Under the pieces are notes generated by a model. That model made no database searches. It was given only the letters and a program-made list of their open reading frames with translations, and was not told the origin of the DNA. Position numbers and translations under genes: made by a program. Of a stretch of 13,114 nucleotides of DNA, positions 1 through 8,670 are shown piece after piece (the stretch's first letter is position 1; each line of letters starts with the position of its first letter). Source of the stretch: Methanosarcina sp. (GTDB lineage: Archaea; Halobacteriota; Methanosarcinia; Methanosarcinales; Methanosarcinaceae); NCBI GenBank assembly GCA_017883485.1, contig JADGNM010000026.1:1-13114 (forward strand), written 5' to 3'.

Positions 1-1
1 T

Positions 2-892
2 CCTATAATGCTTCCAATATATTTAAAAGAAAAACCAAATATGATAGTCGTATCAAACGGTACGCCTGGAATGTTTATAGGGCTGATTTTATTCCCTGTA
101 AAGTTTATGTACGTATTTCATACATATCCGTTAAAGAGCAAAATAATTGGTCTTAGTAGCATACAAAAGCTTTTTTTGAATCTATTTATGAATGCTAACA
201 AAATACTGGTTACGGTTTCGGAATATTCAAAGAAACAGATATTATCATATTGGGCACCGACAGGAAAAAGCAATTATATTCATGTTATTTACAATTCAAC
301 TAGGAAAACATCTTTTGTTGAAAGCATCAGTCACAATGAAAATGCGAATGTTAGCCGCGTCCTGACATTAGGACACGTTACTTGGTATAAGAACCCCAGA
401 TTATGGATAGAAGTTTCACAAAAAGTTATTAGACGAAGACCAAACATGCATGTTGAGTTTATCTGGGGTGGTGAGGGAGATCTTTTTGAGGGGTGCAAAG
501 ATATGGTAAATCAAATCGGATTAGAATCTATTAAGTTTATTGGATACCTGAAAAACGTAGATCCGCTATACAAAAAGAGTGCAATGTATTTCCAGCCAAG
601 TTTACTTGAAAATCATAGCATTTCTGTCATAGAAGCAATGGCTCATGGACTACCTTGTGTAACATCCGAAACTGGCGGCTTACCTGAATCAGTTGTAAAC
701 GGCGAAACTGGTTTTACATGCCCGCCGGATAACGTGGAATGCTTTGTTTCACAAATTATTAAATTATTAGATGATGATAAGCTTAGATATAAGATGGGCC
801 AGTCTGGAAAATTGCGGGCAGAAACGCTTTTTTCGGAAGATGCACAAGATGAAAAAATGATTAACTTATATACATCATTATTACAAAAATAG
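2..892 (+). CDS. GT4 glycosyltransferase, 5' end missing
   Basis: Retaining glycosyltransferase with the GT-B fold, expected to add a sugar from a nucleotide donor to a growing surface glycan at the cytoplasmic face of the membrane. The frame is open to the left edge. Counting from the first visible ATG (position 8), 294 residues remain, whereas GT4 enzymes are usually about 350-400, so much of the N-terminal acceptor domain lies outside the window and that ATG is probably internal. The C-terminal donor domain is complete: LGHVTWYKNP (about residues 121-130), the EX7E motif at E201-E209 within SLLENHSISVIEAMAHG, and a GGLPE..NGETGF segment (223-236) typical of nucleotide-sugar binding. The stop codon lies 8 bp before the next gene and overlaps its AGGT-like ribosome site, so the two are probably co-transcribed. 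Sugar and acceptor cannot be read from the sequence. Confidence 0.88.
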   Translation, partial: PIMLPIYLKEKPNMIVVSNGTPGMFIGLILFPVKFMYVFHTYPLKSKIIGLSSIQKLFLNLFMNANKILVTVSEYSKKQILSYWAPTGKSNYIHVIYNSTRKTSFVESISHNENANVSRVLTLGHVTWYKNPRLWIEVSQKVIRRRPNMHVEFIWGGEGDLFEGCKDMVNQIGLESIKFIGYLKNVDPLYKKSAMYFQPSLLENHSISVIEAMAHGLPCVTSETGGLPESVVNGETGFTCPPDNVECFVSQIIKLLDDDKLRYKMGQSGKLRAETLFSEDAQDEKMINLYTSLLQK

Positions 893-900
893 GTATAAAA

Positions 901-1833
901 ATGTCCGATTTCCAACTAAAAACTCCAGTCGCCTTCATTATCTTCAATCGCCCTGAAACAACCAGAAGAGTGTTTGCAGAAATTACGAAAGCCAGACCGC
1001 CAAAACTCCTTGTTATTGCTGACGGCCCGCGCGCAAATCGTCCAGGTGACGCAGAGAAATGCGCTGCTGTACGTGCAATTATCGACTGTGTGGATTGGGA
1101 CTGCGAAGTGCTGACAAATTATTCGGATGTTAATCTGGGAATCAAACGTCGGATATCAAGTGGCCTGGACTGGGTTTTCAACACCGTTGATGAGGCGATT
1201 ATTCTTGAGGATGACTGCTTGCCGCATCCTACTTTCTTCCGATTTTGCGAGGAAATGTTAGAAAAATATCGCGATGATGAGCGAATTGCTATGATCAGCG
1301 GGGCCAATTTCCAGTTTGGCAGAAAAAGAAACGAATATAGCTACTATTTCTCCCGATATCCGCAAATATGGGGTTGGGCATCCTGGCGCAGGGCATGGAG
1401 TAATTATGATGTTGATATGAAACTATGGCCAGAGATCCGAGATGGTAGTTGGTTAGAGGACTTGCTGGGGGCTAAAATAAGTGTTTGGTATTGGAGATAC
1501 ATATTTGAAAATGTGTATGAAGGGAAGATAGATACCTGGGATTACCAGTGGACTTTTTCATGCTGGATGCAAAGTTTGATGACGATTATGCCCGTCGTTA
1601 ATTTAGTATCGAACATTGGTTTTAGCCGGGAAGCAGTGCATACTACAGAAAAAAACAAGCTTTCTGAGATGAAAACTGAACCTATGATATTTCCAATTTC
1701 GCATCCTCCTTATGTTTTACTAGATTCAGTTGCAGATTCAATTACCGAAAAACAGGTATATTCAGGTAAAATTTTGTCACTGAGGACATTAAAAAGATTA
1801 AAATCAGTTATTCGGTCATCCACGATCATGTGA
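901..1833 (+). CDS. GT-A type glycosyltransferase (GT2-like)
   Basis: 310-residue protein with the features of a nucleotide-diphospho-sugar transferase of the GT-A fold, related to GT2-like proteins sometimes annotated as HlpA-like. The N-terminal strand TPVAFIIFNRPETT (8-21) begins the Rossmann-like core. LLVIADGPR (36-44) is the first acidic site. NLG...GLDWVF (78-93) is a conserved family segment, and EDD at 103-105 is the candidate metal/nucleotide-binding DXD equivalent. An aromatic stretch, QIWGWASWRRAW (155-166), follows and probably lines the acceptor site. It starts 8 bp after the previous gene, with AGGT over the upstream stop as the likely ribosome site, which suggests an operon. 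No membrane segment or signal peptide is visible, so it is probably a cytosolic enzyme of surface-glycan assembly. The exact sugar is unknown. Confidence 0.82.
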   Translation: MSDFQLKTPVAFIIFNRPETTRRVFAEITKARPPKLLVIADGPRANRPGDAEKCAAVRAIIDCVDWDCEVLTNYSDVNLGIKRRISSGLDWVFNTVDEAIILEDDCLPHPTFFRFCEEMLEKYRDDERIAMISGANFQFGRKRNEYSYYFSRYPQIWGWASWRRAWSNYDVDMKLWPEIRDGSWLEDLLGAKISVWYWRYIFENVYEGKIDTWDYQWTFSCWMQSLMTIMPVVNLVSNIGFSREAVHTTEKNKLSEMKTEPMIFPISHPPYVLLDSVADSITEKQVYSGKILSLRTLKRLKSVIRSSTIM

Positions 1834-1870
1834 TATTAGATTAAAAAGAGTAGCGATAACTTTTTAAGCG

Positions 1871-2725
1871 ATGGTCTTGAAGATGAAATGTCTTAATCTC
1901 GGCTGTGGAACTCGCTTTCACACCCAATGGTCGAATGTTGATTTCATATCAACTGGTAAGGGTGTGATTGCACTCGATCTCAGAAAAGGAATCCCGTTTC
2001 AGGATTCTTATTTCGACGTTGTTTACCATTCCCACCTTCTTGAACACTTCCCGAAAAACGCAGCATTACCATTTATGATGGAATGTTACAGGGTGTTAAA
2101 ACCTGGGGGTGTAATAAGGGTCGCCATACCCGATCTTGAACGGATTGCAAGTCTATACCTTCAAGCACTAGAAAAAGCTTCCAGTGGAGATGAATACTGG
2201 CAGCATAATTACGACTGGATAATGCTTGAAATGTATGACCAGACTGTCAGGGAGTATTCAGGTGGCGAGATGGGGAAGTACTTAGAGCAAGAAACAATCT
2301 CTAATAAACAATTTGTTATAGACAGGATTGGGATTGAAGGAAAAAAGATTATTGAAAACGCTAAAACAGACAGATCATTTCCCATGTCATTATTTAGCAA
2401 GCGCAATATCATTATAGCTTTGCGAAACCCAGTAATGTTAAAAAACTTTTTGATAGAACGGATAGTGTGCGCCATTCCCGGCAAGAAATGGAGATGGTTG
2501 CAGGTAGGGATGTTTCGAGACAGTGGAGAAATCCACAAATGGATGTATGACAGGTATTCGCTGTCAAAACTCCTCATAGATGCAGGATTTAAAAATCCTT
2601 GTCTTTTTACCGCTGTGGACAGTCAAATTCCAAATTGGAAAAATTTTAATATGGATACAGAACCAGACGGGACGGTGTATAAGCCCGACTCTATATACAT
2701 AGAAGGAATAAAGACGAGGAACTGA
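1871..2725 (+). CDS. SAM-dependent methyltransferase (type 11-like)
   Basis: Class I methyltransferase that would transfer a methyl group from S-adenosylmethionine, probably to a sugar or lipid-linked intermediate given its place among glycosyltransferases. Motif I is LNLGCG (8-13). DLRKGIPF (36-43) carries the motif II acidic residue, SHLLEHF (54-60) and RVLKPGG (74-80) are the usual post-core motifs, and VAIPDLE (84-90) follows. Residues from about 100 to 284 form a less familiar C-terminal part, possibly the acceptor-specific domain. The given start is ATG 1871; ATG 1883 (Met5), directly before the core strand, is equally possible because neither has a clear ribosome site. It lies 37 bp after the upstream transferase on the same strand. 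The methyl acceptor is inferred from context only. Confidence 0.82.
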   Translation: MVLKMKCLNLGCGTRFHTQWSNVDFISTGKGVIALDLRKGIPFQDSYFDVVYHSHLLEHFPKNAALPFMMECYRVLKPGGVIRVAIPDLERIASLYLQALEKASSGDEYWQHNYDWIMLEMYDQTVREYSGGEMGKYLEQETISNKQFVIDRIGIEGKKIIENAKTDRSFPMSLFSKRNIIIALRNPVMLKNFLIERIVCAIPGKKWRWLQVGMFRDSGEIHKWMYDRYSLSKLLIDAGFKNPCLFTAVDSQIPNWKNFNMDTEPDGTVYKPDSIYIEGIKTRN

Positions 2726-2781
2726 AATTTTGAAATGAGTTTTGAGATGAAATAATTTCAGCATAAAACAAAAATATTTCT

Positions 2782-4041
2782 GTGAAAACTATGAAACCCC
2801 TTCTTATCAACACATCAGATATCCAAGGTGGTGCAGCTAGAGCAGCTTATAGGTTACACCAAGAGCTCCAGCAAATTGACGTTCAATCAAAAATGCTAGT
2901 GGAGAAAAAGACTAGTAATGATGCTTCTGTGATAGGACCAAAAGCAACTATCAAAGGACCAAGTGCATCTAAATGGAATACAATGGCTGTTGCCCGTTAC
3001 ATCGTGGATCGATTTCCTTTAGTATATTATAATTATCATAACTTCCAGCAAATTGATTGGAGCCCCCAGTGGCTCCCCAACAATATCCATAAAAAAATTA
3101 ACAGGATAGACCCTGACATTGTACATTTCCATTGGATATGCCAGGGTTTTATTCCTGTTCAAGAAGTTTCAAAAATAAAGCAGCCCCTCGTCTGGACCCT
3201 ACATGACATGTGGGCTTTCACCGGGGGATGTCACTATAACGGTACATGCGATGGATACAAAGACAAATGCGGTAAATGTCCACAACTTGGTTCAGATAAT
3301 GAGAATGATCTCAGTAATTGGGTATGGAAACGTAAAAAAAAATATTGGTCTGATCTGGATTTTACTGTTGTTACACCCAGTCATTGGATGGCAAACTGTG
3401 CACGTTCCAGTTCTCTATTCGAGGATAAGAAAATAGAAGTAGTTCCAAACGGGCTCAATCTTCAAAAATTCAAGCCTGTTGCTAAAGATGAAGCAAGGGA
3501 AGCTTTAGAATTACCTCCTGATAAGAACTTGATCCTTTTCGGGGCACTAAACTCCACACATGATACCAGAAAAGGTTTTCAATATTTAAAATCTGCGATG
3601 AGTATGCTTTCTAAGGATTTGGATTTTGAGGCTATCGTATTTGGAAATTCGAGTGAGGGAGATCAATTGGATATTCCAGTTAATTACTTGGGAAGAATAC
3701 CGGACAATATGTTAAATTCCGCTTTTTCTGCAGCTGATGTCTTTGTGGCTCCTTCAGTACAGGACAATTTGCCAAATACTATTATGGAAGCTCTTGCATG
3801 TGGAACGCCCTCCGTAGCTTTTGATGTTGGTGGGATACCCGATCTAATCGTGCATAAAGAAAATGGATTCCTTGCAAAACCATTTGATGTTGAGGATCTG
3901 GCAGAAGGTATAGAGTGGGTTGTTGGGGAGGACCAAAGGAAGAAATACTTAAGTGAAATTTCCAGGAAACATGTAGAAAACAATTTTGAACTAAAATTGG
4001 TTGCCAAAAAGCATGCTGATTTATATTCAAAAGTATTATAA
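2782..4041 (+). CDS. GT4 glycosyltransferase with Cys cluster
   Basis: 419-residue GT-B fold glycosyltransferase resembling the WcaC/colanic-acid type of GT4 enzymes. The N-terminus INTSDIQGGAARAAYRL (9-25) carries the glycine loop. HFHW (115-118) and LHDMW (140-144) are family landmarks. A cysteine cluster follows: C150, C156, C163, C166 (CX5CX6CX2C), possibly metal-binding. The donor domain has ILFGA (251-255) and the signature VQDNLPNTIMEALACG (326-341), in which the first Glu of EX7E is replaced by Asp (D328) while E336 is kept, which I recall as common in this subfamily. The frame allows GTG 2782 or ATG 2791 (Met4) as start; no ribosome site decides between them. It is probably cytosolic and part of the same glycan cluster. 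Sugar specificity is not readable. Confidence 0.88.
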   Translation: MKTMKPLLINTSDIQGGAARAAYRLHQELQQIDVQSKMLVEKKTSNDASVIGPKATIKGPSASKWNTMAVARYIVDRFPLVYYNYHNFQQIDWSPQWLPNNIHKKINRIDPDIVHFHWICQGFIPVQEVSKIKQPLVWTLHDMWAFTGGCHYNGTCDGYKDKCGKCPQLGSDNENDLSNWVWKRKKKYWSDLDFTVVTPSHWMANCARSSSLFEDKKIEVVPNGLNLQKFKPVAKDEAREALELPPDKNLILFGALNSTHDTRKGFQYLKSAMSMLSKDLDFEAIVFGNSSEGDQLDIPVNYLGRIPDNMLNSAFSAADVFVAPSVQDNLPNTIMEALACGTPSVAFDVGGIPDLIVHKENGFLAKPFDVEDLAEGIEWVVGEDQRKKYLSEISRKHVENNFELKLVAKKHADLYSKVL

Positions 4042-4180
4042 TTACTTTGTTTGGGTTTAAATGGATAAGAAGAGCGGAACTTATTTAGCCATGTGCAAGA
4101 CATGATTGGCTCAACTACAGCATGAATTAACTCTATACTCTATAAAAATGGACATGATGTAAAAATCAAGTGATAAACAA

Positions 4181-5056
4181 ATGACTTTAGAACCCCTAAT
4201 CACTATCATTGTCGCCGTGTACAATGGCGCCAAAACCTTACAGCGCTGTGTCGATAGCGTATCTGATCAAACTTACCTAAATAAAGAGCTCATTATCATT
4301 GATGGGGGTTCCAAAGATGGTACTATAGATATCCTGATGGCCAACAACGATAAAATTACTTACTGGCAATCAGAGCCAGACAGCGGCATCTATAATGCAT
4401 GGAATAAGGCGCTGGGCCATGCCAATGGAGATTGGATCTACTTTTTGGGATCTGACGATTATCTTTGGAAAAGTAATGTGTTTGAAGAGATAATACCACA
4501 TATGATCAGGGCAGAATCTAAAGGTATGAGGATGGTGTATGGACAGGTTGCAAGAGTAACAGAAGAAGATGAAATATGTTGCGTAGATGGAAGTCCATGG
4601 GAGTACACATGGAGAGGCATAATTATAGATGGGATATGCACTTTTGAGCACCAGGGAATGTTTCACCATCGCAGCTTCTTTGAGCTCAATGGAAATTTTG
4701 ATGAATCTTTTAAAATAGCAGGTGACTACGAATTGCTTATCAGGGCTTTTAAGAAAGGCGGAGATGCTCTTTTCATAGATGGATTGATTGTGGCAGGAAT
4801 GCAAACCGGAGGAGTTACCACCAAAAGTACAAAGCTGGTTAAGGAAGCTGCAAGAGCGCGACGAAAAAATCGATTGAGAGTGATCACAGTCCCCTGGCTC
4901 ATATCCTATGTTTGGGCAATCTGGTATCCATTTTTAAACTACGTGACTGGAGATAAGGGCTCTAGATATCTGGTTCATCTTGGAAAATGCCTGGTCATGT
5001 CCCTCTCTTACAGAAAGAAAACTATCTTCGAACGTAAGAATAATAATAATAGATGA
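4181..5056 (+). CDS. GT2 family glycosyltransferase (WcaE-like)
   Basis: Inverting GT2 glycosyltransferase with a GT-A fold, 291 residues. The opening strand PLITIIVAVYNGAKTL (5-20), then IIIDGGSKDGT (38-48) with the nucleotide-binding Asp41, WQSEPDSGIYNAWNKAL (62-78), and the DXD-equivalent GSDD (90-93) are classic for WcaE-type enzymes. A later segment, GDYELLIRAF (about 181-190), holds the ED/GD-type catalytic region. The C-terminal 60 residues are hydrophobic and then basic (VPWLISYVWAIWYPF, then a Lys/Arg/Asn-rich tail), suggesting membrane attachment at the cytosolic face. The start is supported by GTGAT at 4168-4172, 8 nt before the ATG. It is separated from the preceding GT4 gene by 139 bp and may have its own promoter. 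Product sugar unknown. Confidence 0.87.
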   Translation: MTLEPLITIIVAVYNGAKTLQRCVDSVSDQTYLNKELIIIDGGSKDGTIDILMANNDKITYWQSEPDSGIYNAWNKALGHANGDWIYFLGSDDYLWKSNVFEEIIPHMIRAESKGMRMVYGQVARVTEEDEICCVDGSPWEYTWRGIIIDGICTFEHQGMFHHRSFFELNGNFDESFKIAGDYELLIRAFKKGGDALFIDGLIVAGMQTGGVTTKSTKLVKEAARARRKNRLRVITVPWLISYVWAIWYPFLNYVTGDKGSRYLVHLGKCLVMSLSYRKKTIFERKNNNNR

Positions 5057-5381
5057 GCTTGCGTAAGTTCGTATTTTATGGACTCGATACTTAGATATAT
5101 ATTAAAAGCCTTACTGTTTCGGTGAATTGTGACAGATATCTTTTCATAAACCTAATTTTGAAATTCATAAACCATCTGGGAAGGAAAAGTATTATGAAGT
5201 CTTACTAGAAGTGGATCGGATACAAACAGCTAAATTGAATTAATACGATCAATTCGATTTTCTTCTTCCATAAATTATATATATAATTTGAAAAATGTAC
5301 CTATAGTTTAAAAAATGTAAATTAAAAATATAAGTTTAAGAAATATAAATTTTAAAAAATGTACCTTCTAAAGGGATTACT
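5057..5381 (+). promoter_or_regulatory. AT-rich spacer and promoter region of aglB
   Basis: No convincing gene in this 325-bp spacer. It contains a perfect 18-bp AT palindrome at 5272-5289 whose core TATATATA could serve as a TATA box on either strand, a second TATA-like element AAATATAAAT at 5341-5350, and two copies of AAAAATGTACCT (5291-5302 and about 5355-5366), with a partial third copy AAAAATGTA at 5311-5319. A purine stretch, AAAGGGA (5370-5376), is the likely but non-canonical ribosome site for the ATG at 5382. Which TATA element is used cannot be told from sequence. A 36-codon open stretch at 5133-5243 is dealt with under findings. Confidence 0.5.
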
Positions 5382-7922
5382 ATGAGCTCTCAGGACCGTC
5401 CTGTATCATCATTCAAAGACAAAATAAAACTCAGCTTGCCTTATACTCTAGCTGTTGTAATAATAAGTTTTGTAGCCTTTTGGATCAGAATACTTCCCGC
5501 AAAAACCATATTCTTACCCAATGGGCTTGTAAAATTTGCGACCAATGATGCCTATTATCACATGCGAACTTTAAATCTTCTTCTTAATAATTATCCTAAA
5601 AGAGCGTTTTACAACCCAATGACCGGCTATCCTTACGGTAGTTACATACATTTCGGACCACTGTTTGACCAGATGATGGCTATTCCTGCCCTAGTTCTGG
5701 GACTGGGACATCCCAGTTCCAGACTTATTGACACTATAGGAGCATACTTCCCTGCAGTTCTAGGGGCTCTCACGGTGGTCCCGGTTTATTACATTGGAAA
5801 ATATCTTGGAGGCCGTAAAACTGGAGTACTGGCTTCGATTTTGATCGCCTTTGCTCCAGGGCAATTTTTATCCCGTTCGATGATCGGCTTTACAGACCAT
5901 CATGTGGCTGAAGCTTTACTCAGTACCTTTTTCATAATGTTCTTCATGCTGGCATTGATCTCTGCAAAGAAAAACAATCTGAGTTTTGAGCACATATTTA
6001 ATAAGGAATTTAATATCCTGAAAGAGCCTTTGATATACTCTGTTATAGCCGGTATCATGTATTCGGCTTACCAGCTTTCATGGCCAGGAGCTCCTATCTT
6101 CGCTTTCATCATTCTGGTTTATGCAGTATTCCAATACACCCTTAACAATTTACGTAAAGAATCAAGCGACTATCTTGGGATTATAGGAATAACCACATTT
6201 TTCATAAGTGCAGTGCTAGTGTTACCGTCTGTCCACCCCGAATTTGGATTTAGTCTGGTTGACTACTCCTTTTTCACTGTAGCCGTAGCACTGGGAGTAA
6301 CGATCGGTTTTGTGGCCTTAAGCTTTGTTGAAAAAGAGCTCATAAGAAGGAAATTAGATTCCCGTTACTACCCTCTGGCAATATTTGGAATTGGCGCCCT
6401 CGGGCTGATGGCATTGAGTATCGTTGCCCCATCGCTTTATTCCGTTGTCATAAGCGCCCCAAATGGAATTTTTGGAATGCAGACAGGTGGAGCCTTAACA
6501 ATTGCTGAAGCTTCTTCTTTGTTTTATGATGTTAACGGTTTCACCCTGTCTAAAGCTTATGAGAATTTTACTGCTCCAGTGTTCCTTGCTTCACTTCTCG
6601 GAATGCTTATCCTGATAGCAAACATAGCACGAAAGCCGAAGCCTGAAGAAGTGCTGGTTCTTGTCTGGAGTGTTCTTATTCTTCTTACAAACTACGGCCA
6701 GAATCGTTTTGCATACTACTATGCTGTAAACGCTTCAGTTCTGGCAGCCTATGTAGGAGGCCTGCTGCTTGAAAAGGTAAAATGGAACGAACTAGATGAA
6801 AAGTTTAAAGCCAATGTAAAGTCGTTTGCAGACATCCCGAGTTTCCTTAAATTCTTCAAAATCGAACAAGCATCTGCAGTTCTTGCAATACTCGTCGTTC
6901 TAATTATGCCGGTTTATGGTTCTGCAATGCTGTATACAGGTGGTTCTGTTGATCCTCCTAATGAGTGGTACGAAGCATGCACATGGCTTAGCTCAAATAC
7001 TCCTGACCCCGGGATGGACTACAATGCCATTTACGACGCTCCCAAAAATGGAGAAAATTTCAAGTATCCGGATGCAGCATATGGTGTTATGTCCTGGTGG
7101 GACTACGGACACTATATCGAAGTCATAGGACGAAGGATGCCCAATGCCAATCCCTTCCAGACCGGGGTAGGGGGCCGCAGAGGAAGTCTCAATGAAACAA
7201 ACCAGCCTGGAGCTGCAACATTTTTTACTGCCCAATCAGAAGAAGAAGCAAATGCAGTGCTTAAAGCTCTTGGCCCGAGCCCTGACAAGATGGGTGCACG
7301 CTACATCATGTCCAGTGAGTTAATGGCTTCAGACCGCAATGAAGAGAGAGGTATATTTATGGCGATGCCTGAATGGACCCTTGACACAGCAGGGTACTAT
7401 CAAGCTTACTGGACAGGAAATGGAAATCAATATGTTCCTTCCGCTCGCTACTTTAACTCAATGGAGGTAAGACTGCAATTTTTTGACGGAAACGGCTTTA
7501 AGCATTACCGTATGGTTCACGAAACATGGGCAGACCAAACCTATGAAGTCTATTACAAAAAGCTCTATAATTTCCTCTTTGAAGGCAATATCGCGGAAGT
7601 AAATACAGGCTATGTAAAGATTTTCGAATATGTTAAAGGTGCAAATGTAACGGGAACTGCTTCCGCTAATGAGACTGTTAAAATAAGTGACGAAATTTTC
7701 ACAGAGCAGAACAGGACCTTTGAATACTCCCAGTCCACAACTGCGGATTCTCAAGGCAGGTATGAGTTTACAGTGCCGTATTCGACAGAAGGTCCGATTT
7801 CAGGCCAGACGCAATTCGACACTGCACCTTCAGGCCCGTACAAGCTGAGCTATGGAAATACGACAAAAGAAGTAAGAGTAAAGGAAGAAGCCGTGCTGAA
7901 GGGAGAAGAAGTAAAAGTCTGA
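5382..7922 (+). CDS. aglB: Archaeal oligosaccharyltransferase AglB (STT3)
   Basis: Catalytic subunit of archaeal protein N-glycosylation. It moves the glycan from a dolichol (pyro)phosphate carrier to Asn in N-X-S/T sequons of exported proteins such as the S-layer, on the outer face of the membrane. At 846 residues it fits the family. A multi-pass membrane region spans about residues 20-515. The metal/carrier-site motifs are visible: N55-D56 in the first external loop, TDHH 171-174 in the second, and the TIAE (TIXE) motif 373-376 in the fifth external loop. NRFAYYY (441-447) supplies an Arg. The soluble C-terminal domain opens with the diagnostic WWDYGH (572-577), and DKMGARYIM (635-643) sits where the DK/MI sequon-recognition motif is expected. 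After about residue 750 comes a beta-rich tail with four sequons (N755, N763, N777, N826). Five glycan genes precede it on the same strand. Confidence 0.96.
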   Translation: MSSQDRPVSSFKDKIKLSLPYTLAVVIISFVAFWIRILPAKTIFLPNGLVKFATNDAYYHMRTLNLLLNNYPKRAFYNPMTGYPYGSYIHFGPLFDQMMAIPALVLGLGHPSSRLIDTIGAYFPAVLGALTVVPVYYIGKYLGGRKTGVLASILIAFAPGQFLSRSMIGFTDHHVAEALLSTFFIMFFMLALISAKKNNLSFEHIFNKEFNILKEPLIYSVIAGIMYSAYQLSWPGAPIFAFIILVYAVFQYTLNNLRKESSDYLGIIGITTFFISAVLVLPSVHPEFGFSLVDYSFFTVAVALGVTIGFVALSFVEKELIRRKLDSRYYPLAIFGIGALGLMALSIVAPSLYSVVISAPNGIFGMQTGGALTIAEASSLFYDVNGFTLSKAYENFTAPVFLASLLGMLILIANIARKPKPEEVLVLVWSVLILLTNYGQNRFAYYYAVNASVLAAYVGGLLLEKVKWNELDEKFKANVKSFADIPSFLKFFKIEQASAVLAILVVLIMPVYGSAMLYTGGSVDPPNEWYEACTWLSSNTPDPGMDYNAIYDAPKNGENFKYPDAAYGVMSWWDYGHYIEVIGRRMPNANPFQTGVGGRRGSLNETNQPGAATFFTAQSEEEANAVLKALGPSPDKMGARYIMSSELMASDRNEERGIFMAMPEWTLDTAGYYQAYWTGNGNQYVPSARYFNSMEVRLQFFDGNGFKHYRMVHETWADQTYEVYYKKLYNFLFEGNIAEVNTGYVKIFEYVKGANVTGTASANETVKISDEIFTEQNRTFEYSQSTTADSQGRYEFTVPYSTEGPISGQTQFDTAPSGPYKLSYGNTTKEVRVKEEAVLKGEEVKV

Positions 7923-7930
7923 AACAGTAT

Positions 7931-7954
7931 GGAGTGTGCGGTTACGCACTCTCC
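7931..7954 (+). terminator. Hairpin after aglB
   Basis: Stem GGAGTGTGCG (7931-7940) pairs with CGCACTCTCC (7945-7954) with one T:T mismatch and a 4-nt loop GTTA. It starts 8 bp after the aglB stop and is followed by a T-rich stretch (TTTATTTTCCCC, then TTATTTTTA). Archaeal termination depends mainly on T-runs, so the hairpin may instead protect the mRNA 3' end. Confidence 0.6.
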
Positions 7955-8070
7955 TGAATATTTATTTTCCCCTTATTTTTACTTCCATTTATTAATGGTG
8001 TACTCACGCTTTTGAGCCATTTGCTTGAACCCTATCGGCTGAATATTGCTTCTCTTCTTTTATTCCGCTA

Positions 8071-8107
8071 CTTAAAAATACTATTAAAAAATTTACTTTT
8101 CAGGTGA
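8071..8107 (+). promoter_or_regulatory. Promoter and ribosome site of hacB
   Basis: A TATA-like CTTAAAAATACTATT lies at about 8071-8085. AGGTGA at 8102-8107, 6 nt before the ATG at 8114, is a near-perfect match to the archaeal anti-Shine-Dalgarno and fixes the hacB start. If the TATA is real, the leader would be only some 10-15 nt long. Confidence 0.5.
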
Positions 8108-8113
8108 AGTGCG

Positions 8114-8626
8114 ATGGAAAATCCTATTGTAGGGCGAGTCTGGAAATTCGGAGATGACATTGACACTGATGTAATTATACCCGGGAAATACCTGAGGACC
8201 AAAGACATGCAGATCTTTGCAGCTCATGCAATGGAAGGTGTTGACCCGGAATTCGCAAAAAAGGTTAAGCCGGGGGATATTATAGTTGCAGGCACCAATT
8301 TCGGATGTGGCTCCTCAAGGGAACAGGCGCCTCTAGCTTTGAAATACGCAGGAGTTGGTTGTGTTGTAGCAACGTCTTTTGCAAGGATATTTTTTAGAAA
8401 CGCAATCAATGTCGGACTGCCTCTTTTGGAAGCTGATGTCGATTGTCAGGAGGGAGATGAGGTCAGAATTGATCTGCTCAAAGGTGAAGTTACAGTTCCG
8501 GAAAAAGGTATTTTCAAAGGCAATAAACTACCTGATTTCCTGCTCGAGATACTTACAGATGGCGGACTCGTAGCCCACAGGAAAAAAGTTCAGGGTGGGC
8601 AAAAAAACAACCAGATTCGATACTAA
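8114..8626 (+). CDS. hacB: Homoaconitase / isopropylmalate isomerase small subunit
   Basis: Small (swivel-domain) subunit of an aconitase-family hydro-lyase; it works with a separate large [4Fe-4S] subunit that is not in this window. At 170 residues it has the normal archaeal LeuD length. Visible landmarks are [20 protein letters not shown] (7-26), the substrate-selecting loop YLRT (26-29), the active-site segment [11 protein letters not shown] (63-73) with Arg69, and [18 protein letters not shown]. In Methanocaldococcus jannaschii the YLRT loop is reported in the homoaconitase subunit, which isomerises homocitrate and its longer homologues for coenzyme B, while the isopropylmalate isomerase carries a different loop (YLVY-type). 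That and the nearby AksF-like gene favour HacB; leucine synthesis or dual use is not excluded. The start is set by AGGTGA 6 nt upstream. Confidence 0.9.
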   Translation: MENPIVGRVWKFGDDIDTDVIIPGKYLRTKDMQIFAAHAMEGVDPEFAKKVKPGDIIVAGTNFGCGSSREQAPLALKYAGVGCVVATSFARIFFRNAINVGLPLLEADVDCQEGDEVRIDLLKGEVTVPEKGIFKGNKLPDFLLEILTDGGLVAHRKKVQGGQKNNQIRY

Positions 8627-8670
8627 CCAGAAATTCGATAACTGCTAAAACCACTCAAAAACCGATACCT

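Noticed and set aside
4042..4180. Possible small gene or structured RNA between two glycosyltransferases
   Set aside because: Only a weak AGCCATGT/ACATGATTGGCT pairing with a bulge is seen; no start-ribosome site pair supports a gene.
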